Shown piece after piece: positions 18,551 to 25,853 of a stretch of 64,000 nucleotides of DNA (position 1 is the stretch's first letter; the number at the start of each line of letters is the position of its first letter). A program made the position numbers and the translations under genes. Source of the DNA: Streptomyces roseoviridis (GTDB lineage Bacteria; Actinomycetota; Actinomycetes; Streptomycetales; Streptomycetaceae); contig NZ_BAAAWU010000001.1 in assembly GCF_039535235.1 (NCBI RefSeq), forward strand, positions 3,720,001 to 3,784,000, written 5' to 3'. The notes beneath the pieces are model-generated. The model did not search any database. It was not told the DNA's origin and saw nothing but the letters and a program-made list of their open reading frames with translations.

Positions 18551-18653
18551 GTCCTTGCCTCCCCGCAGTCGGCCTCCGTGTTCGCAGGATGGCAGTCCGA
18601 TGGCGAGAACGGGCAGAAAGTGGGATTCCCGGTGATTCGCCCGCGCCGGGCGG

Positions 18654-19307
18654 CTAGGCTGCGCTCTTTCGGACCAACGCATAGGCCTCGCGCAGATCGG
18701 CTCCGGAGTAGCGGTGCCGTGCCAGGTGGGCGAGGTGGTGGTCCGCGTTGACGGCCACCGTCTCGGGGACGAGGGCGAAGAGCTCCGCGTCGGACATGGA
18801 GTCGCCGTAGGCCACGCAGTCGGCGGGTGAGACGCCGAAGCGTGCACAGAGCTCTCCGGCGATCCGCACCTTCGCCGAGGCATTGAGGATGCCGGGCCGG
18901 TGGATCGGCTCGGTGAAGGGCACGGCCGGCCAGCGGGACCCGTGGGCCGCGTCGGCGCCCCATTCCAGCAGCCGCTCGACGAAGAAGTCGGGCGAGAGGG
19001 AGATGACCGCACAGTGGCCGCCCTCGGCCTGGATCTCCGCCCACACCTCGCGGATGCCGGTGAGCCACGGGGCTCCCTCGAAGGCCGCCGTCACCTGCGC
19101 GTCGGTCAGCTCCGCCCACAGCTCACGGGCCTGGACCGCGAACTCGTCCGGGGTGAGTCCACGCAGGAGGAAGTCCTGCTCCAGCTTCTCGATCTCCCTG
19201 CTCAGTCCGAGCTGCCGGGAGATCTCCACTGCGGCGGCGGAGCCACGGATCAGGGTGCCGTCGAGATCGAAGAGGTGCAGCCTGCGCCTGCCTTCGAGGG
19301 TCGTCAT
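18654..19307 (-). CDS. HAD-superfamily phosphatase (SerB-like)
   Basis: A 217-residue haloacid-dehalogenase-type hydrolase of subclass IB. Motif I is LFDLDGTLI (nucleophile Asp14 and acid/base Asp16), motif II is the Ser in AVISLS, motif III includes the Lys of ASAKVRI, and motif IV is YGDSMSDAELF. The helical cap between motifs I and II is the type found in phosphoserine phosphatase relatives. The substrate is unknown. It reads towards the globin-reductase gene, with which it may form an operon, and is divergent from the GNAT gene. A parS site lies 71 bp upstream of its start. Confidence 0.9.
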   Translation of the reverse strand: MTTLEGRRRLHLFDLDGTLIRGSAAAVEISRQLGLSREIEKLEQDFLLRGLTPDEFAVQARELWAELTDAQVTAAFEGAPWLTGIREVWAEIQAEGGHCAVISLSPDFFVERLLEWGADAAHGSRWPAVPFTEPIHRPGILNASAKVRIAGELCARFGVSPADCVAYGDSMSDAELFALVPETVAVNADHHLAHLARHRYSGADLREAYALVRKSAA

Positions 19308-19377
19308 GTACGCCGAGGCTAGTACGGCCGGTTGCTCCGCCGGGCAGAGGCGGGAGGCGGGGCGCCCTGGGCGCGGT

Positions 19378-19391
19378 GTTTCACGTGAAAC
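19378..19391. other. parS site 1
   Basis: GTTTCACGTGAAAC, the exact Streptomyces ParB-binding palindrome, lies between the divergent HAD and GNAT genes. The symmetry does not extend beyond the 14-bp core. At 19.4 kb it is the parS found here farthest from oriC, about 41 kb away. Confidence 0.95.
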
Positions 19392-19465
19392 GTCTCCAGC
19401 GGCGGCTCGGCCGCTTCCCGTAAAGCGGTGGACGGGCCCTCCTCACGTCGGACAGCCTGATCACC

Positions 19466-20329
19466 ATGCCCCTCTCGCACCCTCCGCTCGATCAGCTGCC
19501 GATCCGCCGCCTGACCTCCGAAGACCTCCTGGCGTGTGCTGACCTCTCCGAGAACCGGGGATGGCTCCGCGAGGAGCACAAGTGGGGACTGCTGCTCACC
19601 GCGGGGGCGGGGTACGGCATCGACGACCCCTCGGGCAAGGGACTGATCACCGCCTGCGTGGTCACCTCGTACGGCCCTGGCCTCGCCGCCATCGGCATGG
19701 TCCTCGTCGCCGAGCAGTACGCCCGGCAGGGCGTCGGACGCCGTCTGATGCGGCACGTCCTCGCCGAGAGCGGCGACATCCCCCTCAGCCTGTACGCCAC
19801 GAGCAACGGCCAGCCGCTCTACGAACAACTGGGCTTCACCTCGGTCGGCCATGCGGAGATGCTCAAGGGCCGGTTCACCCCGACGGATCCGGCACCGGAC
19901 CGTACGGTCCGGCCCGCGACCGCGGAGGACCTCCAGCACGTCCTGCGCCTGGACCTCGAGGTCTTCGGAGCTGATCGCACCCACCTCATCACGCGCCTCC
20001 CCGCCTTCGCCGACCATCTGCGGGTCGCGGAGCAGGACGGGGAGATCACCGGTTTCGGCGCTCTGTGGCCCAACATGGACACCCATGTCATCGGCCCGCT
20101 GATCGCCCACGACCCCGGTACGGCGCAGGCACTGGTCGCCTCGCTCGCCGCCGCGACGGACCGGCCGCTGCGCACGGACGTCGACACCCGTCACAGCACG
20201 CTGGTGAGCTGGCTGAAGGCGAACGGCCTCGACCGGATCGCGGTCAACGCCGTCATGATCCGCTCGCTTCCGGACCTCCCGGGCGACTGGAGCCGCCGGT
20301 TCGCTCCCCTGACCGTGGCGGCGGGATAG
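19466..20329 (+). CDS. Tandem GNAT-domain acetyltransferase
   Basis: A 287-residue protein with two GNAT folds. The first has the acetyl-CoA-binding motif VLVAEQYARQGVGRRLMRHV and the C-terminal YEQLGFTSVGHAEML. The second half starts at TVRPATAEDLQHVLRLDLEV and ends in GDWSRRFAPLTV; its CoA motif is degenerate, so only the N-terminal half probably binds acetyl-CoA. This arrangement is common in actinobacterial GNATs acting on small molecules. The start ATG 19466 has no strong ribosome-binding site, so a short leader is possible. Substrate unknown. Confidence 0.85.
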   Translation: MPLSHPPLDQLPIRRLTSEDLLACADLSENRGWLREEHKWGLLLTAGAGYGIDDPSGKGLITACVVTSYGPGLAAIGMVLVAEQYARQGVGRRLMRHVLAESGDIPLSLYATSNGQPLYEQLGFTSVGHAEMLKGRFTPTDPAPDRTVRPATAEDLQHVLRLDLEVFGADRTHLITRLPAFADHLRVAEQDGEITGFGALWPNMDTHVIGPLIAHDPGTAQALVASLAAATDRPLRTDVDTRHSTLVSWLKANGLDRIAVNAVMIRSLPDLPGDWSRRFAPLTVAAG

Positions 20330-20341
20330 GACCAGATTTAG

Positions 20342-20384
20342 TTGCGCACGCCGACTTTTGCGCATCATCGTCTACTCTGGTAGA
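20342..20384 (+). promoter_or_regulatory. Repeat elements upstream of the MarR gene
   Basis: Two direct copies of TTGCGCA (20342-20348 and 20358-20364, 16 bp apart) are followed by the inverted repeat TCTAC-TCTG-GTAGA (20371-20384). They lie 45-87 bp upstream of the MarR start codon and are likely to hold promoter and operator, perhaps for autoregulation. The exact promoter hexamers are not clear. Confidence 0.4.
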
Positions 20385-20428
20385 GAGCCGCTCCGGACCG
20401 AGGAGAGCCCGAGGAAGCGAGGAAGACC

Positions 20429-20887
20429 ATGACCGCGACGGACCCCGCCCTGACGGCCCTCTCCCAGGGGTGGTGCGCCCTCTCCCTCCTGCACGGCAGG
20501 ATCGAGGCGCACATCGAGCGCGCCCTGGAGTCCCGGCACGGTCTGAGCGTCCGCGAGTTCTCCCTCCTCGACGTCCTCAGCCGCCAGCACGACGGGCCCG
20601 GCGGACACCTCCAGATGAAGCAGGTCGCCGACGCCGTCGTGCTCAGCCAGAGTGCGACCACCCGGCTCGTCACCCGCCTCGAGGACCGTGGTCTGCTCAC
20701 CCGGTATCTGTGTGCGACGGACCGACGCGGCATCTACACCGATGTCACCGAGGCCGGCCTGAAGCTGCTCGCCGAAGCCCGCCCCACCAATGACGCCGCG
20801 CTGCGCGAGGCTCTGGACGAGGCGGCCGAGAACCCGGAGCTGGCCCCGCTCGTCCGCGTCGTCGAGGGGCTTGGCGTCCCCGCCTGA
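20429..20887 (+). CDS. MarR-family transcriptional regulator
   Basis: A 152-residue regulator with the MarR winged helix: LSVREFSLLDVLSRQ, then LQMKQVADAVVLSQSATTRL and the wing LVTRLEDRGLLTRYLCATDR, ending in TDVTEAGLKLL. This is a typical dimeric ligand-responsive repressor. Start ATG 20429 is preceded by GAGGAAGACC. The GNAT gene begins 33 bp downstream and is probably in the same transcript, so the regulator may control a GNAT-linked detoxification step; this is inference. Confidence 0.92.
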   Translation: MTATDPALTALSQGWCALSLLHGRIEAHIERALESRHGLSVREFSLLDVLSRQHDGPGGHLQMKQVADAVVLSQSATTRLVTRLEDRGLLTRYLCATDRRGIYTDVTEAGLKLLAEARPTNDAALREALDEAAENPELAPLVRVVEGLGVPA

Positions 20888-20920
20888 GCCGACCGGCCCC
20901 CGGGGCGTAGCCTGCCCCCC

Positions 20921-21373
20921 ATGAGCGATCTTGAGATTCGGCCCGCCGAGCGGGGAGACCTCCCCGCGATCGTCGCGATGCTCGCCGACGACCCGCTGGG
21001 CGCCCAGCGCGAGTCCCCCGACGATCTCACCCCGTACAACGCCGCCTTCGACCGCCTCGCCCCGGACCCGAACCAGCACCTGGTCGTCGCCGTTCGGGCC
21101 GGGAAGGTCGTCGGCACGCTCCAGCTCACCGTCATCCCCGGGCTGTCCCGCCGGGGCACCACCCGCTCGATCATCGAGGGGGTCCGCATCCACGCGGAGG
21201 AGCGCGGCAGCGGACTCGGGACCCGGCTCATCGAATGGGCCGTCGAGGAGTCCCGTACGCAGGGCTGCCGGCTCGTGCAACTGACCTCGGACGTCACCCG
21301 CACCGACGCGCACCGGTTCTACGAGCGCCTCGGCTTCGAGCCCTCGCACGTGGGGTTCAAGCTGTCCCTGTGA
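20921..21373 (+). CDS. GNAT-family N-acetyltransferase
   Basis: A 150-residue single-domain GNAT. It begins MSDLEIRPAERGDLPAIVAML, holds the acetyl-CoA loop VRIHAEERGSGLGTRLIEWA with its R/Q-x-x-G-x-G/A-like core, and ends TDAHRFYERLGFEPSHVGF. The size and sequence are those of a small-molecule or peptide acetyltransferase. It follows the MarR gene at short distance. Its 3' end faces a 44-bp perfect palindrome that contains parS and can serve as terminator. Confidence 0.9.
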   Translation: MSDLEIRPAERGDLPAIVAMLADDPLGAQRESPDDLTPYNAAFDRLAPDPNQHLVVAVRAGKVVGTLQLTVIPGLSRRGTTRSIIEGVRIHAEERGSGLGTRLIEWAVEESRTQGCRLVQLTSDVTRTDAHRFYERLGFEPSHVGFKLSL

Positions 21374-21395
21374 GCGGTCGGTCGTGTACGGCTTC

Positions 21396-21439
21396 GTGAC
21401 GGAGCGCGATGTTTCACGTGAAACATCGCGCTCCGTCAC
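21396..21439. terminator. 44-bp perfect palindrome with parS at its centre
   Basis: Every base from 21396 to 21439 pairs across the centre between 21417 and 21418. The outer arms are GTGACGGAGCGCGAT and its complement, and the centre is the 14-bp parS (21411-21424). It lies between the convergent GNAT and serine-hydrolase genes, 22 and 9 bp from their stop codons. RNA from either strand can form a 22-bp hairpin, so it probably acts as a bidirectional terminator as well as a ParB site. Confidence 0.85.
21411..21424. other. parS site 2 (inside terminator palindrome)
   Basis: An exact GTTTCACGTGAAAC forming the centre of the 44-bp inverted repeat described at 21396-21439. Confidence 0.95.
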
Positions 21440-21448
21440 ATGAGCTGC

Positions 21449-22852
21449 TCAGAGACCGCGCCAGCCCGCCTCGTCCACACCACCCGGCACGGCGTCGCCT
21501 TGCTCATAGGGCTCCCGGGTGAAGACGAAGGATCCAAGATCCAGATGGCTCACCGAGCCGTCCGGTCGCCGCACCACCCGGAGCGTCTCCCCCTGGTAGT
21601 AGCCGTCGAGACCGATCCAGCCGCCCTCGGGCAGCGGCCGGAAGCGGGCCCGCCGCCCCGTGCCCCGCAGGGGCTCCAGGACGACCCCGCGCCCGGCGCC
21701 GATCCTCAGCCCGTACGCGTACGTCCCCCAGTACCAAGGGCCGGTGAGCGCCAGGAACTCCTCGTCCACCTCCGCCGCGGGAAGGGGCCGCCACGGCTCC
21801 GGAATCCGCGGCTCGGCCTCCGCCACGATCCGCACGAGATCGGCCGCCACGACAGAGGTGAGGGGGCCGGAAGTGGCGTTCGCGAGAGCCACCGCGGCAA
21901 GGCCGTCCTCCACGCTCACCCACAGGCAGGCGACGAAGCCGGGCAGCGAACCCGTGTGACCGATGAGCGTCCGCTCCCCGCTGCGCAGCAGCTGGATCCC
22001 GAGACCGTAGCCGCCCTGGCCGTCACCGGCCGCCGGCGGGACCGCCGGCACGCGCATCTCCTCGACGGACGCCCGGCACAGCACCCGGTCGTCCCCCTCC
22101 GCCAGGAACGCGCCGAACCGGCAGAGGTCACCGACCGTCGACCAGAGCTGCCCGGCCGGTGCCATGAGCCCCAGATCCTCCGCCGGCTCCGGCATCATCA
22201 CATCCGCCCACGGATGCACCGCCCAGCCACCGGCATGCGGGGCCACGGGCCGGGCCGTCGTCCGGTCCAGGCCCAGCGGCTCCAGGACCTCGGTGCGCAG
22301 CGCCTCTTCCCAGGACACCCCCCGGACCGCCTCGACGAGCGAACCGAGCAGCGTGTAACCGGGGTTGGAGTAATGATGGACCCGCCCCACCGGATGCAGC
22401 ATCGGCCGCTCCCCGAGGACGTCGGCCAGCTCGGGCCGCGCCGCACCCGGCGTGCGCTCCCACCACGGCGACGGCGTCTCGGCCGCCAGTCCGGCGCTGT
22501 GACCGAGGAGTTGAGCGATGGTCACCTCGCCGACGCCGGTGCCCTCTAGGTGCTTCTCCAGCGGGTCGTCGAGCGCGATGAGCCCCTCGTCCCGCAGCCG
22601 CATCACCAGAACGGCGGTGAACACCTTGGTGATCGAGCCGATCCGGTACTGCGTCTCGGCATCCGGAGCATGGCCGTCGACACAACTGCGTGCCCCGAAC
22701 CAGACCCTGTCCCCCTCCCGCGCCACACCCGCGACGAAGGACGGGGCGCGCCCCTCCGACTGTGCGACGGCGATCCGGTGGAACAGGGCGCGTTCCGTGC
22801 TGGGCAGCAGGGCTTCGAAGGTTGAGGTCATGCGCTCATCATCGCCGCTCAC
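21449..22852 (-). CDS. Beta-lactamase-like serine hydrolase
   Basis: A 467-residue member of the class C beta-lactamase/esterase/D-aminopeptidase superfamily. It carries SxxK as SITK (Ser73, Lys76), the YxN element as YSN (Tyr161, Asn163) and a late HTG triad (IGHTGSLPGF). The C-terminal 100 residues form a beta-rich extension (WYWGTYAYGLRIGAG). No signal peptide is visible, so it appears cytoplasmic, which suggests an esterase or peptidase rather than a secreted lactamase. The GTG start (22852) overlaps the TGA of the ECF41 sigma gene (GTGA), so the two are translationally coupled; ATG 22831 is an alternative start. Confidence 0.87.
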   Translation of the reverse strand: MSGDDERMTSTFEALLPSTERALFHRIAVAQSEGRAPSFVAGVAREGDRVWFGARSCVDGHAPDAETQYRIGSITKVFTAVLVMRLRDEGLIALDDPLEKHLEGTGVGEVTIAQLLGHSAGLAAETPSPWWERTPGAARPELADVLGERPMLHPVGRVHHYSNPGYTLLGSLVEAVRGVSWEEALRTEVLEPLGLDRTTARPVAPHAGGWAVHPWADVMMPEPAEDLGLMAPAGQLWSTVGDLCRFGAFLAEGDDRVLCRASVEEMRVPAVPPAAGDGQGGYGLGIQLLRSGERTLIGHTGSLPGFVACLWVSVEDGLAAVALANATSGPLTSVVAADLVRIVAEAEPRIPEPWRPLPAAEVDEEFLALTGPWYWGTYAYGLRIGAGRGVVLEPLRGTGRRARFRPLPEGGWIGLDGYYQGETLRVVRRPDGSVSHLDLGSFVFTREPYEQGDAVPGGVDEAGWRGL

Positions 22853-23775
22853 CCCAGGCTGAGCGGGGTCTCGGATCCGACACGGCCCAGCTTCTCGGGG
22901 TTGCGCACGTAGTAGAGACCGGTGATGCGGTCGTCCTCCACCCGGGCCGCCAACACGCCGTCGACCTCGCCGTTCATCCGGACCAGCAGCGCCGGGCTGC
23001 CGTTGACCACGGTCGGGGTGAGCCCGATCTCGATCATGGTGCGCGTCCTGGCCCTGTGCAGACCACCGAGCATGAAGCGGGCCACCTTGTCGGCGCCGGC
23101 GATCGGCCGCAGCAACGTCTGCTTGAAGCCGCCTCCGTCACTCACCAGGACGACCTGCGGAGCGAGCACGTCCAGGAGCCCTTGCGGGTCGCCGGACTCG
23201 ACGGCACGCCGGAAGGACTCCAGGGCCGCGTCGGCCACCTTCGGGGCGACCGCCTGGCGGGGGCGGCGCGCGTCCACGTGCCGGCGCGCCCGGTGGGCGA
23301 TCTGCCGGACGGCCGCGGGGCTCTTGTCGACGGCGGCGGCGATGTCGTCGTAGCCGACGTCGAAGACCTCACGCAGCACGAAGACGGCCCGCTCGGTCGG
23401 CGACAGCGTCTCGAGGACGAGCATCATCGCCATCGACACGCTCTCGGCGAGCTCGACGTCCTCGGCCACGTCCGGCGCGGTCAGCAACGGCTCGGGCAGC
23501 CACTGCCCGACGTACGCCTCCCTGCGCCGCTTCATCGTGCGCAGGCGGTTGAGAGCCTGCCGGGTCGTGATCCTGACCAGATACGCCCTCCGGTCCTCGA
23601 CCTCCGCGAGCTCGACCTCGATCCACCTCAGCCAGGTCTCCTGGAGGACGTCCTCCGCATCCGCAGCGGATCCGAGCATCTCGTAGGCGACCGTGAAGAG
23701 CAGATTGCGATGGGCGACGAACGCCTCGGTCGCCGCGTCAGTGCCGTCGTCCCTGACGGAGCTGCCGTAGTTCAT
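22849..23775 (-). CDS. ECF41-group RNA polymerase sigma factor
   Basis: A 308-residue extracytoplasmic-function sigma factor. Sigma region 2 is VAYEMLGSAADAEDVLQETW and region 4 is LSPTERAVFVLREVFDVGYD with the HTH AAAVDKSPAAVRQIAHRARR. Unlike ordinary ECFs it has a C-terminal SnoaL-like domain of about 110 residues. The linker motif WLPEP, the DGGG motif (SDGGGFKQ) and NPEKL near the end are diagnostic of the ECF41 group. In that group the C-terminal domain itself modulates activity, with no classical anti-sigma factor. Start ATG 23775 has GGAGG 8 nt upstream. The overlap with the serine-hydrolase gene suggests that hydrolase is its partner or target. Confidence 0.93.
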   Translation of the reverse strand: MNYGSSVRDDGTDAATEAFVAHRNLLFTVAYEMLGSAADAEDVLQETWLRWIEVELAEVEDRRAYLVRITTRQALNRLRTMKRRREAYVGQWLPEPLLTAPDVAEDVELAESVSMAMMLVLETLSPTERAVFVLREVFDVGYDDIAAAVDKSPAAVRQIAHRARRHVDARRPRQAVAPKVADAALESFRRAVESGDPQGLLDVLAPQVVLVSDGGGFKQTLLRPIAGADKVARFMLGGLHRARTRTMIEIGLTPTVVNGSPALLVRMNGEVDGVLAARVEDDRITGLYYVRNPEKLGRVGSETPLSLG

Positions 23776-23952
23776 GCCGGGAACCTCCGGAGCCGCGAAG
23801 GGCCGCCGGACGCGACCCGCGGCAAGATCCTTCCGGTGACTGGCTCCGCCGACAAGACGGTCGCCTCACTGACAGGCGGGCCGCCCTAGGGCCGGACGCG
23901 GGACACGAAGGACGGGTGGGCCACGAGGAACGAGAACCGACAGCGGCTTCGA

Positions 23953-25431
23953 TCAGGTCTGTGCCATGTCCACGAAACGCGAGTAATGGCCCTGGAAGGC
24001 CACGGTGATCGTGGCGGTCGGGCCGTTACGGTGCTTGCCGACGATGATGTCCGCCTCGCCCGCGCGGGGGGACTCCTTCTCGTAGGCGTCCTCGCGGTGC
24101 AGCAGGATGACCATGTCCGCGTCCTGCTCGATGGAGCCCGACTCACGGAGGTCGGAGACCATCGGCTTCTTGTCGGTGCGCTGCTCCGGGCCACGGTTCA
24201 GCTGGGAGAGCGCGATCACCGGGAGCTCCAGCTCCTTGGCGAGGAGCTTGAGGTTTCGCGACATGTCGGAGACCTCCTGCTGGCGGCTCTCGGCGCGCTT
24301 GGAGCCGCCGGACTGCATCAGCTGGAGGTAGTCGATGATGACGAGCTTGAGGCCGCTGCGCTGCTTGAGGCGGCGGCACTTGGCGCGGATCTCCATCATC
24401 GACAGGTTCGGGGAGTCGTCGATGTAGAGCGGGGCCTGCGAGACGTCCGGCATCCGGCGGGCGAGTCTCGTCCAGTCCTCGTCGGTCATGGTGCCGGAGC
24501 GCATGTGGTGCAGCGCCACCCGGGCCTCCGCCGACAGCAGGCGCATCGCGATCTCGTTGCGTCCCATTTCGAGGGAGAAGATGACGCTGGGCAGGTTGTG
24601 CTTGATGGAGGCGGCCCGGGCGAAGTCCAGCGCGAGCGTCGACTTACCCATGGCGGGACGGGCCGCGATGATGATCATCTGACCGGGGTGCAGCCCGTTG
24701 GTGAGCGCGTCGAGGTCGGTGAAGCCCGTGGGCACACCGGTCATCTCGCCGCTGCGGGAGCCGATCGCCTCGATCTCGTCGAGCGCGCCCTCCATGATGT
24801 CGCCGAGCGGCAGGTAGTCCTCGGTGGTGCGCTGCTCGGTGACCTGGTAGATCTCCGCCTGGGCGCGGTTGACGATCTCGTCGACGTCGCCGTCCGCCGC
24901 GTATCCCATCTGCGTGATCTTGGTGCCGGCCTCTACCAGGCGGCGCAGCACGGCGCGCTCGTGGACGATCTCCGCGTAGTACGAGGCGTTGGCGGCGGTG
25001 GGCACCGACTGGACGAGCGTGTGCAGATACGAGGCGCCGCCGACCCGGGTGATCTCGCCGCGCTTGGTGAGCTCGGCACCGACGGTGATGGGGTCGGCCG
25101 GCTCGCCCTTCGCGTACAGGTCGAGGATCGCCGCGTAGATGGTCTCGTGGGCCGGCTTGTAGAAGTCGTGGCCCTTGATGATCTCGACGACGTCGGCGAT
25201 GGCGTCCTTGGAGAGCAGCATGCCGCCGAGGACGGACTGCTCGGCGTCCAGGTCCTGCGGAGGGACCCGCTCGAAGCCGGAGATCCCGTCCCAGCCGCCC
25301 TCGCTGCCACGCTCGTGCTGGTCCTCCCGGCCCCTGCCCCGTCCACGGGACTCGCCGCGGGTACGGGTGGGCAGTCGGTCACTGGGTCCGCTGTCGACCC
25401 AGGGATCGTCCAAGGGCTCGGGAATGCTCAC
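23953..25431 (-). CDS. dnaB: Replicative DNA helicase DnaB
   Basis: The hexameric helicase that unwinds DNA at the replication fork. The protein has 492 residues. The N-terminal domain starts at RVPPQDLDAEQSVLGGMLLS after a charged 55-residue extension typical of Streptomyces. The RecA-like domain has Walker A ARPAMGKST (Lys263), Walker B LVIIDYLQLM, and the C-terminal ALSQLNRGPEQR and RESGSIEQDADMVILLHRED. Start GTG 25431 was chosen because GGGAGGAGGT lies 6 nt upstream and the protein then begins VSIPEPLDDPW as in relatives; earlier in-frame starts include the ribosome-binding site itself. No intein is present. Its upstream region holds three DnaA boxes. Confidence 0.97.
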   Translation of the reverse strand: MSIPEPLDDPWVDSGPSDRLPTRTRGESRGRGRGREDQHERGSEGGWDGISGFERVPPQDLDAEQSVLGGMLLSKDAIADVVEIIKGHDFYKPAHETIYAAILDLYAKGEPADPITVGAELTKRGEITRVGGASYLHTLVQSVPTAANASYYAEIVHERAVLRRLVEAGTKITQMGYAADGDVDEIVNRAQAEIYQVTEQRTTEDYLPLGDIMEGALDEIEAIGSRSGEMTGVPTGFTDLDALTNGLHPGQMIIIAARPAMGKSTLALDFARAASIKHNLPSVIFSLEMGRNEIAMRLLSAEARVALHHMRSGTMTDEDWTRLARRMPDVSQAPLYIDDSPNLSMMEIRAKCRRLKQRSGLKLVIIDYLQLMQSGGSKRAESRQQEVSDMSRNLKLLAKELELPVIALSQLNRGPEQRTDKKPMVSDLRESGSIEQDADMVILLHREDAYEKESPRAGEADIIVGKHRNGPTATITVAFQGHYSRFVDMAQT

Positions 25432-25577
25432 CAAGCCACCTCCTCCCGTCCGCTCCGCGGACATCACCGCCACTTTTTCTTACGCCACGGCTCGGACAAA
25501 CAAGAGGCGTTGACTCCGCTTCTGGCGCGTCGGGCGCCGGACCACGGTAGGCCCGCGGGCAGCGTCAGCCAATCTGG

Positions 25578-25666
25578 TTATCCACAGGCCCTGTGGGTGA
25601 AGACCCAGAAGCTGTGGAGAACTCCCCGGTTCCTGTGCACGGACCAGGGGACAGCCGTGTGGACAA
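25578..25666. promoter_or_regulatory. Cluster of three DnaA boxes upstream of dnaB
   Basis: TTATCCACA at 25578-25586 (plus strand), TTCTCCACA at 25613-25621 (minus) and the perfect TTGTCCACA at 25658-25666 (minus). All are within 90 bp, spaced 35 and 45 bp start to start. The first is the E. coli R1-type box and the last is the preferred Streptomyces box. Regulation of dnaB by DnaA or DnaA titration is inferred. Confidence 0.6.
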
Positions 25667-25817
25667 ACTCATAGCTGCCCCTAGACAGGGCCACTGACCT
25701 GCACTTTTTCCATCCACCGGCTGTGGGGGAGAAAAACTTTGGCCCCAGGGCCAAGATCAGAACAAACGGCGCACAGCCGAAGGCCCTGCCGCACAGTCAG
25801 TAATAGTCACTACGCCA

Positions 25818-25847
25818 TTGCATCTCTTACCTGTGGAAGATTAGATT
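25818..25847 (+). promoter_or_regulatory. Promoter of the MATE gene, probably leaderless
   Basis: The -35 TTGCAT (25818-25823) and -10 TTAGAT/TAGATT (25841-25847) are 17-18 bp apart. The expected start of transcription falls on or within a base or two of the GTG at 25854. No ribosome-binding site lies before that GTG, so the mRNA is probably leaderless. Confidence 0.6.
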
Positions 25848-25853
25848 GGGCCT

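Larger units (their letters stand above)
25432..25853. other. Divergent dnaB/MATE intergenic region
   Basis: This 422-bp gap holds no gene that I can see. It contains three DnaA-box sequences (25578-25666) and the promoter of the MATE gene at its right end. The middle part is comparatively rich in A and T for this genome, including a run of Ts at 25706-25709 and AAAAACTTT near 25733-25741. Confidence 0.55.
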
